From assembly GCF_002006345.1 (NCBI RefSeq), contig NZ_LZZM01000212.1:56275-120274 (forward strand): a stretch of DNA of 64,000 nt. The letters are read 5' to 3'. Below, piece by piece: positions 17,794 through 27,040 of the stretch (its first letter is position 1; the number at the start of each line of letters is the position of its first letter). Source of the stretch: Clostridium puniceum. GTDB lineage: Bacteria; Bacillota; Clostridia; Clostridiales; Clostridiaceae. Under the pieces are notes generated by a model that worked only from the letters and a program-made list of their open reading frames with translations, was not told the origin of the DNA and made no database searches. The translations under genes and the position numbers were made by a program.

Positions 17794-19299
17794 TTAATCT
17801 AACTCTTCACCATTTGTCTTAATAACATTTTTATACCAATAAAATGATTTCTTCTTAGATCGTTTAAGTGTTCCATTGCCTTTATCATCCATATCTACAT
17901 ATACTAATCCATAACGCTTTTTCATTTCACCTGTACCTGCCGAAACAAGATCAATGCATCCCCATGGTGTATATCCTAATAAATCCACATGATCAATTTC
18001 AACAGCTTTTTTCATTTCTTCGATATGTCTTTTTAAATAATCAATACGATCATCATCGTTAATTGAACCATCTTCTTCAACATCATCAATATTTCCCATT
18101 CCATTTTCAACAATGAATAGAGGTTTTTGATAACGATCATATAATTCATTTAAGACAAATCTTAATCCTTCTGGATCAATTGGCCATCCCCAAGGTGTTT
18201 TTTCTAAATATGGATTAGGAGCTCCTTGTTGCCCCCCAGTAGTTGTTGTATTTGGTGAATTTCTATCAAACACTGTTGTTCGATAATAAGAGAAGGCTAA
18301 GAAATCAGTTGGATGCTCTTTTAAAATCTCTTCATCTCCTGGCTCCATCTTTAATTGAAAATCATATTCATTAAAAATAGTTTGAGCGTAATTAGGATAA
18401 GCACCTCTGCATACAACGTCTGAAAACATAAGAGCACGACGTCTAAAATCATAAGCACCAAATACATCTTTCGGATGGCAAGTCGCAGGATAGATACCTG
18501 ATAGTGCCAACATACATCCTAACTTAAAGTTAGGATTAATTTCACGCGCCATTTTATTTGCATAAGCAGAGGCAACTAATAAATGATGAATTGCTTGAAT
18601 TTTACCACCTGCGTCTTTAAAAGACGTTTCCCCTTGATTAGAGTGATTTCCTTCAAGTCTATTATTTGATGCTAAGCCCAAAGTCCAATAACCACCTAAT
18701 ACATTAATTTCATTAACAGTAACCCAATATTTAACTTTGTCCCTCCACCTCTTAAATAAAACTTCTGCATATCTAAGGTAGAAATCGATAAGCTTTCTAC
18801 TCTCCCAGCCGTTGTACTTATTTGCAAGGTTTAATGGCATATCAAAATGTAAGATTGTTACCAGCGGTTCAATTCCATACTTTAGTAATTCATCAATAAC
18901 ATTGTCATAAAACTTTAACCCTTCTTCATTTGGAGTTTCATCATCTCCATTAGGAAATATACGTGTCCAAGATAAAGAAAATCTATATACCTTAAATCCC
19001 ATTTCAGCCATTAAAGCAATATCTTCTTTATAATGATGATAAAAATCAGTTGCTTTGTGGCTTGGATAATAATAATCTTCCTTAAGAACTCCATGAGCAC
19101 CTATTGGAATACATTCTCCACAGCGAATACTACCTTGTTTTCCATCATCAAATTCATAAAATATTCTTCTAGGTGACTCTTGATTACCATCTGTAATTAT
19201 ATCAGAAACAGCAAGCCCACGTCCTCCTTCTTTAAAACCACCTTCAAATTGGTTTGCAGCCGTAGCTCCTCCCCATAAAAATCCTTCTGGAAATCCCAT
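17794..19299 (-). CDS. 6-phospho-beta-glucosidase (GH1)
   Basis: This GH1 enzyme hydrolyses phosphorylated beta-glucosides delivered by the PTS. The start PEGFLWGGATAANQFEGG is typical. The acid/base Glu lies in TVNEIN (E197) and the nucleophile in FIVENG (E399). The C-terminal 'MKKRYGLVYVDMDDKGNGTL' and 'RSKKKSFYWYKNVI' are the usual phospho-sugar pocket and tail. The length is 501 aa. AAAGGAG precedes the ATG. It ends the IIA-IIB-IIC-GH1 operon, 28 bp after the IIC gene. Confidence 0.96.
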   Translation of the reverse strand: MGFPEGFLWGGATAANQFEGGFKEGGRGLAVSDIITDGNQESPRRIFYEFDDGKQGSIRCGECIPIGAHGVLKEDYYYPSHKATDFYHHYKEDIALMAEMGFKVYRFSLSWTRIFPNGDDETPNEEGLKFYDNVIDELLKYGIEPLVTILHFDMPLNLANKYNGWESRKLIDFYLRYAEVLFKRWRDKVKYWVTVNEINVLGGYWTLGLASNNRLEGNHSNQGETSFKDAGGKIQAIHHLLVASAYANKMAREINPNFKLGCMLALSGIYPATCHPKDVFGAYDFRRRALMFSDVVCRGAYPNYAQTIFNEYDFQLKMEPGDEEILKEHPTDFLAFSYYRTTVFDRNSPNTTTTGGQQGAPNPYLEKTPWGWPIDPEGLRFVLNELYDRYQKPLFIVENGMGNIDDVEEDGSINDDDRIDYLKRHIEEMKKAVEIDHVDLLGYTPWGCIDLVSAGTGEMKKRYGLVYVDMDDKGNGTLKRSKKKSFYWYKNVIKTNGEELD

Positions 19300-19327
19300 T
19301 TATACTCTCCTTTCTCATTAACATAAA

Positions 19328-20611
19328 TTATTCAGTTTCTTTTCTTCTATTTGACATCAACACAAAAGGGGTCCAAATCACGATAGCTACAGCTAAAATA
19401 ATAATTTGCACAATTATACCTTTCCAGCCATATGATAACATTGCATTAATAAAGATAGGTAAACCAAATGGCGCATCAACAGTATTACATGTTAAAAATC
19501 CTAATTTAATTGCACTTAAAGCAATACCAGCTGCAATACCAGAGTTAATAATAAACGGAATTGCAAATACAGGATTTAAAACAAGTGGCAATCCAAATAC
19601 AATTGGTTCTCCAATTCCACATATTCCAGGTAATAATGCCATTTTAGCAATCATTCTATGATCTTCTCTCTTCGAGAATTTTAAAATTGATAGAATTAAT
19701 GCTAAACTAATTCCTGCTCCACCGCAAACAACAAAAATTGTCCAAAATCCTCTCGTAATAGGCATTGAAGGAATTCCTCCAGCATTTAATGCTGAAATAT
19801 TTGCAGCAATGGCTGAAGCAGATAATGGACTACGAATTGGCTCAATAATTAATCCACCATGAATCCCTAAGAACCAGAACAACTGACTAAGAATAGCCAT
19901 AAATATAACTCCTAATGAACTTTGGAAAACAACTTCTAAAGGAGCTTGTGCAACAGAATAAATCCATTCATTTAAATAATAACCTGTTCCTAATTTGAAT
20001 AAGTTACCTAATATTGCAGATAAGACAAGAATAATGAAAATCGGGATTAATGTATTAAATGATATAGCAATCCCTTTCGGTACTGAAGATGGCATCTTAA
20101 TTTTTATTTTTTCAATTTTTAATAATTTATTAAATAATTGAGTAATAACAACGGCGATAAACATTCCAACAAATAATCCCTGAGCACCTAATGAAGAAGT
20201 TCCGAGACCAGCCCCAATTCCTTTTAATTCTTCTATCTTGACAGTTATCGTTGATGGAACAACCGTTAAATAAGCACATAAACTTAATACACCAGTTGTA
20301 AATTGCGGCATTTCATTAACTTTTGCTAAATGCATTGCAATTAGGAATACAATAGGAATTGTCATACATGAAACAGTAGCAAAACTTAACACATCAAATG
20401 CTGGTTTTAAATTTGCTAACCATGGAATCCATTGTGCAAGCCCAGTTTTTGGGTTTGCAACTAATGAATTCAATAGTGTTCCAAAAGATCCTACAATAAT
20501 AAATGGGACAAAATCTGTAAATGCATTTTTTATGCTTCCTAAATATTTATTTTCATCTATTTTTTCAGCAAGCAATAATAAGCCATCTTCAATTTTCGAA
20601 AAGTTTTTCAT
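19328..20611 (-). CDS. PTS cellobiose/beta-glucoside EIIC permease
   Basis: This is a membrane permease of the lactose/cellobiose PTS family with about ten hydrophobic helices and the conserved 'WFLGIHGGLIIEPI' region (residues about 250-265), followed by the GIGEPIVFGLP loop. I start it at the ATG at 20611, where AGGAGG lies upstream; the longer open frame overlaps the IIB gene and would add an unrelated basic leader. It is 427 aa and follows IIB by 4 bp. It transports and phosphorylates a beta-linked disaccharide together with the adjacent IIA and IIB. Confidence 0.94.
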   Translation of the reverse strand: MKNFSKIEDGLLLLAEKIDENKYLGSIKNAFTDFVPFIIVGSFGTLLNSLVANPKTGLAQWIPWLANLKPAFDVLSFATVSCMTIPIVFLIAMHLAKVNEMPQFTTGVLSLCAYLTVVPSTITVKIEELKGIGAGLGTSSLGAQGLFVGMFIAVVITQLFNKLLKIEKIKIKMPSSVPKGIAISFNTLIPIFIILVLSAILGNLFKLGTGYYLNEWIYSVAQAPLEVVFQSSLGVIFMAILSQLFWFLGIHGGLIIEPIRSPLSASAIAANISALNAGGIPSMPITRGFWTIFVVCGGAGISLALILSILKFSKREDHRMIAKMALLPGICGIGEPIVFGLPLVLNPVFAIPFIINSGIAAGIALSAIKLGFLTCNTVDAPFGLPIFINAMLSYGWKGIIVQIIILAVAIVIWTPFVLMSNRRKETE

Positions 20612-20615
20612 AAAT

Positions 20616-20921
20616 TTATCCCTCCTGATATAATTTTTCAGCCTGACATAACACTGCTGCACCATCACATTTTCCATATGAAGGTGCATCTATAACATCT
20701 ACTTTTGCTTTATCTCCCACTAGTTTAGTAACCCTTCTTAATATGTGACGAACCTGTGGCCCTAAAAGTAACACATCAAAGTTCCCTAACTCATCAGCTA
20801 TTTCTCCTTCTTCTACTGCCCAAATCTTATATTCCTTACCTTGTTGTGCTGCTGCCTCTTGCATTTTACTTACCACTAAACTAGTAGACATTCCTGCATT
20901 ACATGCTAACATAATTTTCAT
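20616..20921 (-). CDS. PTS cellobiose-type EIIB component
   Basis: This soluble 101-aa phosphocarrier has the P-loop MLACNAGMSTSLVV, with the phosphorylated Cys at position 7, and 'FDVLLLGPQVRHI' near the middle, as in lactose/cellobiose EIIB proteins. It receives phosphate from the IIA gene product encoded 4 bp upstream and passes it to sugar bound by IIC. A GAGG-type site precedes the ATG. Confidence 0.95.
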   Translation of the reverse strand: MKIMLACNAGMSTSLVVSKMQEAAAQQGKEYKIWAVEEGEIADELGNFDVLLLGPQVRHILRRVTKLVGDKAKVDVIDAPSYGKCDGAAVLCQAEKLYQEG

Positions 20922-20925
20922 ATTA

Positions 20926-21252
20926 CTAACCTCTTTCCTTTAATTCTTTTAACATTTTATAAATATTAGTAAATTCTTTAGCTTGTTCAAGCATAATCAT
21001 TGCTGTGGTTAAATGGTCTTGGGCATGAATAAGAATAACATTAATATCCTGTTTTTCTCCTCTTGCTTCACCTTGAATCATTTCAGTTTGCGACTTATGA
21101 GCAGCTTTCAAATCCTCTGCTGCTTCTGTAATTAAAGATTCTGCTTCTTGAAAATTAAATTCTCTTGCACTTTCGATTGCCATTAAAGATTTTGATTTTG
21201 AGTTTCCTGCATTTAAAATCAGTTCAAATGAGCTTTCATATTTGTTTTTCAT
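20926..21252 (-). CDS. PTS lactose/cellobiose EIIA component
   Basis: The 108-aa helical phosphocarrier has the family pattern ILNAGNSKS, AAHKSQTEMIQGEA and LIHAQDHL, with the likely phospho-His at residue 76. AAAGGAG precedes the ATG. It is the first gene of the operon, behind a promoter and an inverted-repeat operator at 21343-21363. Confidence 0.95.
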   Translation of the reverse strand: MKNKYESSFELILNAGNSKSKSLMAIESAREFNFQEAESLITEAAEDLKAAHKSQTEMIQGEARGEKQDINVILIHAQDHLTTAMIMLEQAKEFTNIYKMLKELKERG

Positions 21253-21293
21253 GTGTATTCTCCTTTATTTTTTTTATCTAGTGCACTTGATAC

Positions 21294-21363
21294 TTTATAT
21301 TTAGAATATAAACCTTTTCAAAGCATTTCTCCACCAGTTTTATTTCCACTTTAATTATGGAAA
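21294..21363 (-). promoter_or_regulatory. PTS/GH1 operon promoter with PRD-regulator operator
   Basis: On the minus strand TTGAAA (21316-21321) and TATAAA (21294-21299) are 16 bp apart. About 57 bp upstream of the -10 lies the dyad TTTCCACT-TTAAT-TATGGAAA (21343-21363). The same dyad occurs in front of the PRD regulator gene. Placement upstream of the -35 fits an activator. The remaining sequence to 21638 shows no gene. Confidence 0.65.
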
Positions 21364-21638
21364 AATTATAATTATAATGGCCTGCTCTGGCTACTGCTTA
21401 TATTTATAAACTATAAAAGAACATATACTCTAATAAGGCATAATATATATATTGTTATAGTCAACAAAGTACGGAAAAAATTACTCTATTAAAGGTCAGC
21501 TCAATTTAATGCTAATAAGGTTATTACAGATAAAAAAGAAGAAAGTGTATTAATTACACTCTCTTAAAATATGAATCTAATTTCTATTATCTATTTTTTA
21601 ATCCAAAATTCATAATATAAAGCTTTTTTATTATAGTT

Positions 21639-21965
21639 CTACTTAATTGTCTTCTGAGTTATATGGTTCTCAAACAATTCTTCTGCATATTTTAAAACAG
21701 CCGTCGCATCTAATTGACCATAATCTTTTACTCTAATAACACCTATTGGTATTCGTCCTTTTGCCATTTTTTCAACTCTCTTTAATATATGACGAACTTG
21801 CGGCGCTAATAAAATAACATCAACTCCATCAATTTCATCTTTTAAAATCCCTTGATCAACAGTTTTAATATTATAATCTTTCCCTTGTCTTTCACATTCT
21901 TGTATAATGCCTTCTACAAGTATACTTGTAGACATACCTGCGCAGCAACTTAATAGTATATTCAT
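21639..21965 (-). CDS. second PTS EIIB, paired with the regulator gene
   Basis: This 108-aa EIIB of the cellobiose type has LLSCCAGMSTSILVEG at the P-loop (active Cys 7, followed by a second Cys) and 'VDVILLAPQVRHILKRVEKM'. It lies 9 bp after the PRD regulator gene and is apparently co-transcribed with it, away from any IIA or IIC. It may serve as a phosphate relay that tells the regulator the state of sugar flux; that is inference. AGGAGG precedes the ATG. Confidence 0.92.
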   Translation of the reverse strand: MNILLSCCAGMSTSILVEGIIQECERQGKDYNIKTVDQGILKDEIDGVDVILLAPQVRHILKRVEKMAKGRIPIGVIRVKDYGQLDATAVLKYAEELFENHITQKTIK

Positions 21966-21974
21966 AAAAACCTC

Positions 21975-23909
21975 CTATATAGTTCTCTCTATCTCTTTTA
22001 TTATAGAACAAAATATATTGTAATCCTTATTTTGTATTAAATCTTTAATATATTTTTTATTTGTGAATAATTTGCTTGTTACCTTATAAATATATTGTAA
22101 ATCACGATCTTCTTTATTTGTTATTGACATAAGGTAAATCAATTGAACTTTCTTTTTATTCCAAACTATTGGCTTATTCAATATCACTAAAGAAATAAAG
22201 GTATTTTCAGTAAGAACTTTATACGGATGCGGTAAAGCTACCATATTGCCAAATTCCGTTGGCGAAAGTTTTTCCCTTTTCATAATTGCTTCATAAAAGT
22301 CATCTGGTATTCCAGTCTTTACTTGTTTAATTTGTTTTACCATATATTTAATAACTTCTTCTTTACTACTAAAGTCAACATTAGTAGTATATAGCTTTGG
22401 ATCAAAAAAATCTAATAAAGATTTATTACTATTCTTTTTGAAAAATTCTCTAATAGTCTCTAATTCCAAATCCTCTAAAAAATATGTAGTTTCAAGAATA
22501 GGTACAGGGATTGTAAAATTAATAGGAACTGTTGTAATTACATAATCAATATTTTTAAAGTTTATATTTTTTAAATTTAAAATATCAGTCGTTATCACTT
22601 TATTTAAATACTTATCAAATTCCTCTTGAAACTTGTAACACAACAATTTCGCTGTTCCTCTTCCAGATCCACAAACAATTACAATATTCTTCTTATTTAC
22701 TATTTTCTTTTTTCTTTCCAATGCAAGATTAAAATGTAAAGCAAAATAACCAATTTCACTATCAGAAACTGATTTTCCATATGTTTTTTCTAAAATATTG
22801 CATGCGCTAACTGCTATGTTATAGGCTAATGTAGCTCTTGTCTTTATCTCTTTAATAATAGGGTTATGAAGAATCAGGCTATATTCCATCCTAACTTGAA
22901 ATGGAATAAGATGCAACGCTAATACCATTCTCAATTCTAAATCATCAAAGAAATTAATCTTATAGGTTTCTTTTACTTCTTTTAACATATTTAGAACTAT
23001 ATTATTTATTTCTTCACTTATTACTCTATTCTGAGTCGATTTACCTTCATATATTGTCTCTTTAGCAGCTAAATGAATTGCTATATAATAAACTTCATCA
23101 TTTGGAACAGAGATATTAAAACTATTCTCTAGTTTTTGTAATATACCTTTTGCTAAATTAAGTTCTTTTTCTTTTACTAATTCTTTAATTTGATAGTCTA
23201 TCGGCACATAATTATTACCCTGTACTCTTCTTAATGCAGTATAAATATGAATAATCAGGTTCTGAAATGCTGTATCTGATATTGAGTAACTTTCATTTTC
23301 AAACGAATACGTTAATATATTTGCAATTAATTTAAGCCATTCAATACGTTGGCTTTTTTCTAGGTCTGATTGTAAAACTCCTGTATTATCCATAGCATAA
23401 TTAGCCAAGCATAACCTTAAATCAAATTCACTACCTTCAACTTTTATACCATGATTTGGTTTAGTATTTAGCTTCAAATTATATTCTCGTAACTGTTCTC
23501 TAACTTGTTTTAAGTCTAATGAAAGACTTGTTTTACTCACGTACAACAAATTACACAGATCTTCAATTTTTATGTAAGAATACGATTGCAATAAATATTC
23601 CATAAGAAATTTTACTCTTTCCTCGGAAGTTTTAGGTATTTTATGAGAGGTTATATCATTTATTTGAGATAAATAATCTTGATAAGCTTCTCTATTTTCT
23701 ACTATTAAAATATTCCCACATTTCGGTTTCCTTACAATCTTTGCACCATGCATCTTCAATACTTGGTTAAGTTCCTTTAATTCATTTCGCACAGTTCTTC
23801 CACTTACATCCAATTTTAACGCAATATCTTCAGAAGAAATGTATTCATTTTCTGATAAAAAGTTCAAGTAATTTCTTTCACGATTATCCTTCACTTTATC
23901 ACTCTCCAT
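21975..23909 (-). CDS. PRD-domain transcriptional activator (LicR/ManR type)
   Basis: Domains in order are an HTH (EYISSEDIALKLDVSGRTVR, about residues 17-36), a second HTH-like region (about 110-165), PRD1 with 'EVYYIAIHLAAKE' (about 275), PRD2 with 'SEIGYFALHFNLALE' (about 385), an EIIB-like domain (IVIVCGSGRGTAKLLC, about 405) and an EIIA-like domain with phospho-His in VALPHP (about 555). It is regulated by PTS phosphorylation. The ATG at 23909 has no ribosome site; a GTG at 23894 has GGAG about 7 nt upstream and may be the real start. The upstream dyad suggests autoregulation. Confidence 0.93.
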   Translation of the reverse strand: MESDKVKDNRERNYLNFLSENEYISSEDIALKLDVSGRTVRNELKELNQVLKMHGAKIVRKPKCGNILIVENREAYQDYLSQINDITSHKIPKTSEERVKFLMEYLLQSYSYIKIEDLCNLLYVSKTSLSLDLKQVREQLREYNLKLNTKPNHGIKVEGSEFDLRLCLANYAMDNTGVLQSDLEKSQRIEWLKLIANILTYSFENESYSISDTAFQNLIIHIYTALRRVQGNNYVPIDYQIKELVKEKELNLAKGILQKLENSFNISVPNDEVYYIAIHLAAKETIYEGKSTQNRVISEEINNIVLNMLKEVKETYKINFFDDLELRMVLALHLIPFQVRMEYSLILHNPIIKEIKTRATLAYNIAVSACNILEKTYGKSVSDSEIGYFALHFNLALERKKKIVNKKNIVIVCGSGRGTAKLLCYKFQEEFDKYLNKVITTDILNLKNINFKNIDYVITTVPINFTIPVPILETTYFLEDLELETIREFFKKNSNKSLLDFFDPKLYTTNVDFSSKEEVIKYMVKQIKQVKTGIPDDFYEAIMKREKLSPTEFGNMVALPHPYKVLTENTFISLVILNKPIVWNKKKVQLIYLMSITNKEDRDLQYIYKVTSKLFTNKKYIKDLIQNKDYNIFCSIIKEIERTI

Positions 23910-23915
23910 ACATTA

Positions 23916-23973
23916 ATTATAAAACGATAAAATTAAAATTCCATTCAGATAATTTCCATATTAATTATGGAAA
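23916..23973 (-). promoter_or_regulatory. regulator promoter with the same dyad operator
   Basis: TATAAT on the minus strand (23916-23921) lies just before the coding start. The dyad TTTCCATA-TTAAT-TATGGAAA (23953-23973) is a perfect 8-5-8 inverted repeat and differs from the operon's site at two positions. A looser copy follows at about 23974-23993. Confidence 0.65.
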
Positions 23974-24224
23974 ATTCATATTAATCATTATGGCGTGTCT
24001 TAAAACAATATTACCCTATAATATTTGCACAAAATAAAAATATTATGTATCTATTATAATTAAATCTAATTTTATATTAAAATCAAAACACTATAATTAT
24101 ATTATATACTATTTATTAATAATCAAAGAATTTTAAGCCTTCAAAGATGCTATAAATCACAATAAAATTCAAATCTAGGAACTCTAGAAAGATCAAATGA
24201 ATAATATAATACTATATAACAATA

Positions 24225-24330
24225 AAAAATACGACCACCTGCAAACAGCTATTTAAGCTATATACAAACAATCGTAGGTTTCATTGGCGGAGGCGAAACA
24301 CGACCTTTAAACTCCACCAATTTTTCTATC
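24225..24330 (+). ncRNA. possible small RNA or orphan terminator segment
   Basis: A stem ATTGGCGGAG (24283-24292) / CTCCACCAAT (24312-24321) with one mismatch is followed by TTTT on the plus strand. An alternative pairing AGGTTTC with GAAACACGACCT competes with it. No plus-strand gene lies upstream or downstream. The segment is less AT-rich than its surroundings. A small RNA is one reading; a chance structure is the other. Confidence 0.3.
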
Positions 24331-24366
24331 TTACTTTAGCTGAATTTGCTCATTCCACCACACAAT

Positions 24367-25797
24367 TTATATAATTCTGCCATTGCTAGAAATAACATTT
24401 TTATACCAATAAAAACTTTTCTTCTTACTTCGTTTTAAAGTACCGTTTCCTTTATTATCTTTATCAACATAGATAAATCCATATCGTTTTTTCATCTCTC
24501 CAGTACCATTACTAACTAAATCAATACATCCCCATGTAGTATATCCTATTAGTTCAATACCATCAACATTCACTGCATCTCTCATAGCCTTAATATGTTC
24601 TCTTAAATAATCAATTCGATAATCATCTTCTACATATCCATTAGAATCTGGAGTATCAGCAGCGCCTAACCCATTTTCAACAATAAACAATGGCTTCTGA
24701 TAACGGTCATATAATAAATTCATTGTAATTCTAAGCCCAAGTGGATCTATTTGCCATCCCCATTCACTTGCTTTTAAGTATGGATTCTTTAGTGTAGCAA
24801 ATACGTTTCCTTCTGTTTGCTCTGACTCAATAGGATTTGCACTAGTTAAGCGAGAAGAATAATAACTAAAGGAAATAAAATCAACAGTATTTTCTTTTAA
24901 TAACAATTCGTCTTCATCTTCCATTTCTATAGTAATATTCTTTCTCTCTAGCATCTTCTTTGCATAACTTGGATATTCTCCACGAGACTGTACATCTATG
25001 AATAAATAGTCTTCTCTATCCTTTTCAATTGATTTCCATACGTCTTCTGGCGCGCATGTATTGGCATAAGTAGTACCCGCTGCTAGCATGCACCCTATCT
25101 TAAACTCTGGATTTATTTCATGTGCTAATTTAGTTGCTTTTGCACTTGCAATTAATTGATGATGTGCTGCTTGATACTTAATAGCTTCTTCATTTTCATC
25201 TTCTTCAAAAACCAAACCAGCTCCTATGAATGGCAAATGTAACAACATATTAATTTCATTAAATGTAAGCCAATACTTTACTTTATTTTTGTATCTATTA
25301 AAAATTACTTCACATAATCTTTCATAGTAATCTACCATTTTACGGCTTCTCCAAGAGCCAATTGTCTCCACCAAATGCATTGGTACATCAAAATGAGTTA
25401 TAGTTACTAATGGTTGAATACCATATTTAAGACATTCATCAAATACATTATCATAAAATTTTAAACCTTCTTCATTTGGAACTACATCATCACCATTAGG
25501 AAATATACGTGCCCATGAAAGAGATAGACGGAATGCTTTAAATCCCATTTCTGCAAATAGTGCTATATCTTCCTTATAATTATAATAAAAACCAACTGCT
25601 TCATGACTTGGATAAAAATATTCATCATCACATTTCATCATTTTCATTTTTCCATTCATCACCTGAAAACGATCTTTACCTGCTGGAATTACATCAACAG
25701 TAGATAACCCTTTATTTCCTTCTAAATATCCTCCCTCACATTGGTTAGCAGCAGTAGCTCCTCCCCATAAAAATCCTTTTGGAAAACTGTTTGCCAT
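24367..25797 (-). CDS. 6-phospho-beta-glucosidase (GH1), second copy
   Basis: This 476-aa GH1 enzyme starts FPKGFLWGGATAANQCEGG, has the acid/base Glu in LTFNEIN (E181) and the nucleophile in FIVENGLG (about residue 375). The tail 'MKKRYGFIYVDKDNKGNGTL' and 'RSKKKSFYWYKNVI' is nearly identical to the copy at 17794. AGGAGG lies upstream of the ATG. No PTS gene is in its own transcript; it follows an EamA transporter by 86 bp. It probably shares substrates with the nearby PTS. Confidence 0.95.
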   Translation of the reverse strand: MANSFPKGFLWGGATAANQCEGGYLEGNKGLSTVDVIPAGKDRFQVMNGKMKMMKCDDEYFYPSHEAVGFYYNYKEDIALFAEMGFKAFRLSLSWARIFPNGDDVVPNEEGLKFYDNVFDECLKYGIQPLVTITHFDVPMHLVETIGSWRSRKMVDYYERLCEVIFNRYKNKVKYWLTFNEINMLLHLPFIGAGLVFEEDENEEAIKYQAAHHQLIASAKATKLAHEINPEFKIGCMLAAGTTYANTCAPEDVWKSIEKDREDYLFIDVQSRGEYPSYAKKMLERKNITIEMEDEDELLLKENTVDFISFSYYSSRLTSANPIESEQTEGNVFATLKNPYLKASEWGWQIDPLGLRITMNLLYDRYQKPLFIVENGLGAADTPDSNGYVEDDYRIDYLREHIKAMRDAVNVDGIELIGYTTWGCIDLVSNGTGEMKKRYGFIYVDKDNKGNGTLKRSKKKSFYWYKNVISSNGRII

Positions 25798-25883
25798 ACT
25801 TCTCCTCCTATTGTTTCTTTAATCTTAATACATTATTAATTACATTACTTAATATTCTCTGTGGCTCTAAATGAACTAAAATT

Positions 25884-26795
25884 TTAGCTACAACTCTCTT
25901 CTATGCCATTAGATAATTCCCTATCATTTTTTTCACTTCTTATATTACAACCTATAATTGCCACCAATATAAGTATTACCCCTATCCATTGCATCCAATT
26001 CACATGCTCTGATAAAACTAATGAGGACAAAGTCACAGCCACTGGAAGCTCAGAAGCAGATAGTATTGTTCCAAGTCCTGGTCCAACATGGGGCATTCCA
26101 ATTGAGAATAAAAGTGGCGGAAGGACAACTCCAAATACCCCAAGTATCAATCCATATTGAGTTAATCCTTTTAGTACAGAAAAGTCGAATAAAAATTTTG
26201 GTGGAAACAATAAAAATACGACTATTAAAGCACCTGTGGAAAGAAGTGCACTTTTTAATACTGGTGGTGTATCCTTCTCAACTGAACTGCTAAGAAAAAT
26301 AAACACTGTATAAGTGAATGAAGCAAGCAATCCCCAAATTGCTCCCTGCCATGAAAAAATCCCTCCTTTCTGTGAAATAACATTTGCCGCCAAAACAGAA
26401 CCAATCAGTACAATACCTATGGACATAAGTTTTTGTTTCCTAGGTTTTTTCTTATTAAATATCCAATCAAATATTGCACCAATCCAGACAAATTGAAATA
26501 GAAAAATTATTGCTAATGAAGCATTAAGTGTTTTTAATGATTCATAATAAAACAAACCTGTTAACCCAAATGGAATCCCAGATAAAACAAGCTTTAAAGT
26601 TTGTTTCAATGATAATTTTTTCTTTTTTGTAAATAGAGCAACACACCATATAAGTACTGTCCCAAAAAAATATTGTCCTCCTGTTACCTCTATTGATGAA
26701 AAACCTGCTGAATAAGCAAGCTTTACAAATGTTGATAATATTCCATAACAACATCCTCCTAAAAAAACAATTAATGCATAATGCCATTTTTTCAA
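25884..26795 (-). CDS. EamA/DMT family transporter
   Basis: The protein has about ten hydrophobic helices and two EamA repeats, the second ending 'VILILVAIIGCNI'. I set the start at the TTG at 26795, because AAAGGGG lies about 10 nt upstream and the residues KKWHYALIVFLGG fit the family; an upstream ATG in the same frame overlaps a terminator. DMT proteins export metabolites or amino acids. It is read through a leader with its own terminator-like hairpin and precedes the GH1 gene. Confidence 0.9.
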   Translation of the reverse strand: MKKWHYALIVFLGGCCYGILSTFVKLAYSAGFSSIEVTGGQYFFGTVLIWCVALFTKKKKLSLKQTLKLVLSGIPFGLTGLFYYESLKTLNASLAIIFLFQFVWIGAIFDWIFNKKKPRKQKLMSIGIVLIGSVLAANVISQKGGIFSWQGAIWGLLASFTYTVFIFLSSSVEKDTPPVLKSALLSTGALIVVFLLFPPKFLFDFSVLKGLTQYGLILGVFGVVLPPLLFSIGMPHVGPGLGTILSASELPVAVTLSSLVLSEHVNWMQWIGVILILVAIIGCNIRSEKNDRELSNGIEESCS

Positions 26796-26827
26796 AATTA
26801 TTCCCCTTTCTTTAAAACGCAAAAAAG

Positions 26828-26860
26828 CCACACAATTATCACATTAATAATTGTGTGGCG
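26828..26860 (-). terminator. strong terminator in the EamA leader (possible attenuator)
   Basis: A perfect 13-bp stem GCCACACAATTAT/ATAATTGTGTGGC with a 7-nt loop is followed by TTTTTT on the minus strand. It lies between the promoter at 26925-26953 and the EamA ribosome site, so transcripts must read through it to express the transporter. Confidence 0.8.
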
Positions 26861-26895
26861 AAAATAGAATCTCTCTAGAAAAATCCACATCCTAA

Positions 26896-26953
26896 AATGG
26901 TTTTATTATTTAATTTTTTATTAAAGTATAAAACCATTAATGCAAATTGTCAA
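26896..26953 (-). promoter_or_regulatory. EamA promoter with inverted repeat across the start region
   Basis: TTGACA (26948-26953) and TATACT (26925-26930) are 17 bp apart, a near-consensus promoter on the minus strand. The perfect 11-bp arms AATGGTTTTAT (26896-26906) and ATAAAACCATT (26928-26938) enclose the -10 and start region; this could be an operator. Confidence 0.65.
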
Positions 26954-27040
26954 GCAGAACATTTTAAATAAACTTCAAACAAACACTTTTATTTTTAATC
27001 TAATCATGCAAATAGTTAAATGTACCATATTATATAAAAT

